Source of the DNA: Sabulicella rubraurantiaca | Lineage (GTDB): Bacteria; Pseudomonadota; Alphaproteobacteria; Acetobacterales; Acetobacteraceae | Assembly (NCBI RefSeq): GCF_017355885.1 | Contig: NZ_JAFEUU010000014.1 | Span: forward strand, 46,836-110,835 | Length of the DNA: 64,000 bases | Reading direction: 5' to 3' | In this document: positions 62,273 to 64,000 of the stretch, piece by piece | Position numbering within the stretch: the stretch's first letter is position 1 | Layout of the letters: each line of letters begins with the position of its first letter | Program-made: the position numbers and the translations under genes | Notes under the pieces: generated by a model | What the model was told of the DNA's origin: nothing | Databases searched by the model: none | The model's input: the letters and a program-made list of their open reading frames with translations, nothing else

Positions 62273-62957
62273 CTGTGCCTAGCTGTCAGCTATGGACGGC
62301 CCCACCCCACGTGGGTGATCGTGGCATTCTAGTAGCACGGTCGCCTGCAGTCAGCTATCCAGTCTCGTTTGGACCCTGATGGTTTCCGCGAAGCGGCGTC
62401 CAATCATTTGACGCTCTCCAGGAGCGATGCATCCGTCGGACCTTGCCGCTTCCAGTCTTGCAAACGAACCTGCCATCAACCTCGACCCCCTCGCAGACCA
62501 TGAACTACCCCATCCAATCCTGCGGATTGGATGGAGTTTCGTGAGCAGGCGGGGCAACCCCCGCTCTCTCTCGCAGGGCCGGTTCCCGACCCGATTGCAT
62601 CTGTCCCAGCACCCAGTTCAGGGCAACGCGGCCTGAATACCGCAAGAGGCTCGAGGCTGATCCTGCCTGGCCGCCGAAGGCTCGGCTGGTGACCAGCATG
62701 CATGCCTGCACGACGCAAGGGGAATATGGCTGTCTTTCGATCGCGGCGTGGCCGCCTCCAGATCTCATGCCAAGTCCTGACGGATGTCGCGGATGCTTGG
62801 AACGCCCTTTACCTTGCGCGGATCGCGCATGGATTGCGGATCGCGGGCGCCTGAGTGTCGAAGAATCGGACAGGTTGATGGAACGAGCTACGTGATTCGC
62901 CTTGCTTGACCCTCGGGGCGACTACGCTATTGCCGGGCATCTTTTCGCGGAGGCCTT
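62273..62957. other. Non-coding stretch before rfbB
   Basis: About 685 bases with no gene I can support. Two minus-strand frames near 62351-62557 read like possible protein pieces (for example ARLEAARSDGCIAPGERQMI) but have no start or known family. It contains one perfect hairpin (62511-62533) and the GGAGG ribosome site of rfbB. It could be a decayed gene region at the edge of the mobile-element zone. Confidence 0.35.
62511..62533. repeat. Perfect ten-base inverted repeat
   Basis: CATCCAATCC (62511-62520), loop TGC, GGATTGGATG (62524-62533). It stands alone in a gene-poor stretch and lacks a T run on either strand. It could be a remnant terminator or an element's inverted end. Confidence 0.5.
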
Positions 62958-64000
62958 GTGACTATTCTCCTCACCGGCGGCTGCGGGTTCATCGGCTCCG
63001 CCGTGGTTCGCCACATCCTCGGCACCACCGATGAGGTCGTGGTCAACATCGACAAGCTGACCTACGCCGCCAGCCCCGAAGCACTGGAATCCTGGCGCCA
63101 GCACCCGCGCCACGTGCTGATCCAGGCCGATATCTGCGACGCCGAGGCGATGCGCTCGGCCTTCCGCACGCACCGGCCGCGCGCGGTGATGCACCTCGCG
63201 GCCGAGAGCCACGTGGACCGCTCCATCGACGGGCCGGCGGAATTCATCCGCACCAATGTCGTCGGCACCCAGGTGATGCTGGAGGCAGCGCGCGAATACT
63301 GGTCGTCGCTGGAGGGCGAGGCGAAGGCGGCGTTCCGCTTCCACCACGTCTCGACCGACGAGGTATTCGGCTCGCTCTACCCGGGCGATCCGCCCTTCAC
63401 GCCCGAGACGCCTTACGACCCGCGCTCGCCCTATTCGGCCAGCAAGGCGGCGAGCGACCACCTCGTGCGGGCTTGGAACCACACCTACGGCTTCCCGTCC
63501 TTCGTCTCCAACACGACGAACAACTACGGCCCCTGGCAGTTCCCCGAGAAGCTGATCCCCCTCGTCACGCTCAATGCGCTCGAGGGCAAGAGCCTGCCGG
63601 TCTATGGCAAGGGCGACAACGTCCGCGACTGGCTGCACGTGGAGGATCACGCCGAGGCGCTGGCCCTGGCGCTGTTCCGTGGGCGGCCCGGCGCGACCTA
63701 CTGCATCGGCCCGCGCCAGGAGCGCACCAACCTCGAGGTGGTGAAGGCGATCTGCGCCACGCTCGACCGGCTGCGCCCGGATCCGGCCGGGCCGCGCGAG
63801 CGGCTGATCACCTTCGTGAAGGACCGCCCGGGCCATGATTTCCGCTACGCCATGGACCCCTCGGGCGCCGAGGCCGCGCTCGACTGGAAGGCGCGCTACG
63901 ACTTCGAGAGCGGCCTGGAGCACACGATCCGTTGGTACCTGGACAACGAGGCCTGGTGGCGGCCGATCCGGGAGAAGGCCTATGCGGGCCAGCGTTTGGG
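62958..64000 (+). CDS. rfbB: dTDP-glucose 4,6-dehydratase (runs off the window)
   Basis: At least 347 residues of an extended short-chain dehydrogenase, cut by the window's end. It opens [20 protein letters not shown] (NAD-binding G-x-x-G-x-x-G), and has [37 protein letters not shown], then [20 protein letters not shown] with the catalytic Tyr-x3-Lys, and [20 protein letters not shown]. It converts dTDP-glucose to dTDP-4-keto-6-deoxyglucose in the cytosol, a first step to rhamnose and other deoxy sugars. It begins at GTG 62958 with a GGAGG site, so a sugar-nucleotide operon probably continues beyond the window. The protein lacks only a few terminal residues compared with normal length. Confidence 0.93.
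   Translation, partial: MTILLTGGCGFIGSAVVRHILGTTDEVVVNIDKLTYAASPEALESWRQHPRHVLIQADICDAEAMRSAFRTHRPRAVMHLAAESHVDRSIDGPAEFIRTNVVGTQVMLEAAREYWSSLEGEAKAAFRFHHVSTDEVFGSLYPGDPPFTPETPYDPRSPYSASKAASDHLVRAWNHTYGFPSFVSNTTNNYGPWQFPEKLIPLVTLNALEGKSLPVYGKGDNVRDWLHVEDHAEALALALFRGRPGATYCIGPRQERTNLEVVKAICATLDRLRPDPAGPRERLITFVKDRPGHDFRYAMDPSGAEAALDWKARYDFESGLEHTIRWYLDNEAWWRPIREKAYAGQRL

Overview
The window is high-GC DNA (roughly 70 percent by eye) with densely packed, often overlapping genes and many GTG/TTG starts. The gene set points to an alphaproteobacterium, most likely an Acetobacteraceae/Rhodospirillales member of the Roseomonas type. Reasons are the mdh-sucCD-sucAB cluster, the yfgM-bamB-der block, a DUF2076 protein, an exosortase-type sorting tail (VPAPG variant) and a hydrogenase-4-like membrane complex. 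The taxonomic call is inference from gene content.

Layout. 1-12.7 kb: a flavin reductase, a hybrid sensor kinase, a secreted 5'-nucleotidase, an overlapping TSUP permease / TIGR02186-like / universal stress operon, a RutE-like reductase, two small proteins, a PepSY protein with an OmpR-type two-component system, an orphan response regulator and ribA. 12.7-14.7 kb: a TRAP permease pair without its binding protein. 14.8-22.1 kb: a seven-gene operon for an energy-converting hydrogenase-related (Ehr) complex. It has two antiporter-like subunits, NuoH-like, HyfE-like, NuoCD-like and NuoB-like subunits, and an embedded VOC-fold gene. The large subunit lacks the nickel-iron cysteine motif at the aligned position, so it is probably not a hydrogenase.

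22.3-33.3 kb: asd, zapE, a small exported protein, then mdh-sucC-sucD-sucA-sucB ending in a strong terminator, with no lpd gene beside it. 33.3-38.2 kb on the minus strand: yfgM-bamB-der (the same order as in E. coli), a PEP mutase-like enzyme and a lone CoA-transferase A subunit. 38.3-51.4 kb: an FkbM methyltransferase, a dihydroorotase, a BKACE enzyme, a five-gene translationally coupled surface-glycan operon (GT9, GT2, two GT4-type, asparagine-synthase-like amidotransferase), ygfZ, an ICMT-like membrane methyltransferase, and two more glycosyltransferases behind an AT-rich promoter.

51.4-58.7 kb: a VWA surface protein with a C-terminal sorting tail, an S49 peptidase, small conserved genes, a LysR regulator, a SemiSWEET, and a LicD-like plus methyltransferase pair. 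58.7-62.9 kb is a decayed mobile-element zone: IS110, IS3 and a third transposase fragment and a possible serine-recombinase tail, around an intact SWIM zinc-finger gene. The window ends inside rfbB (dTDP-glucose 4,6-dehydratase), which may open another sugar-nucleotide locus. I saw no rRNA, tRNA or CRISPR array.
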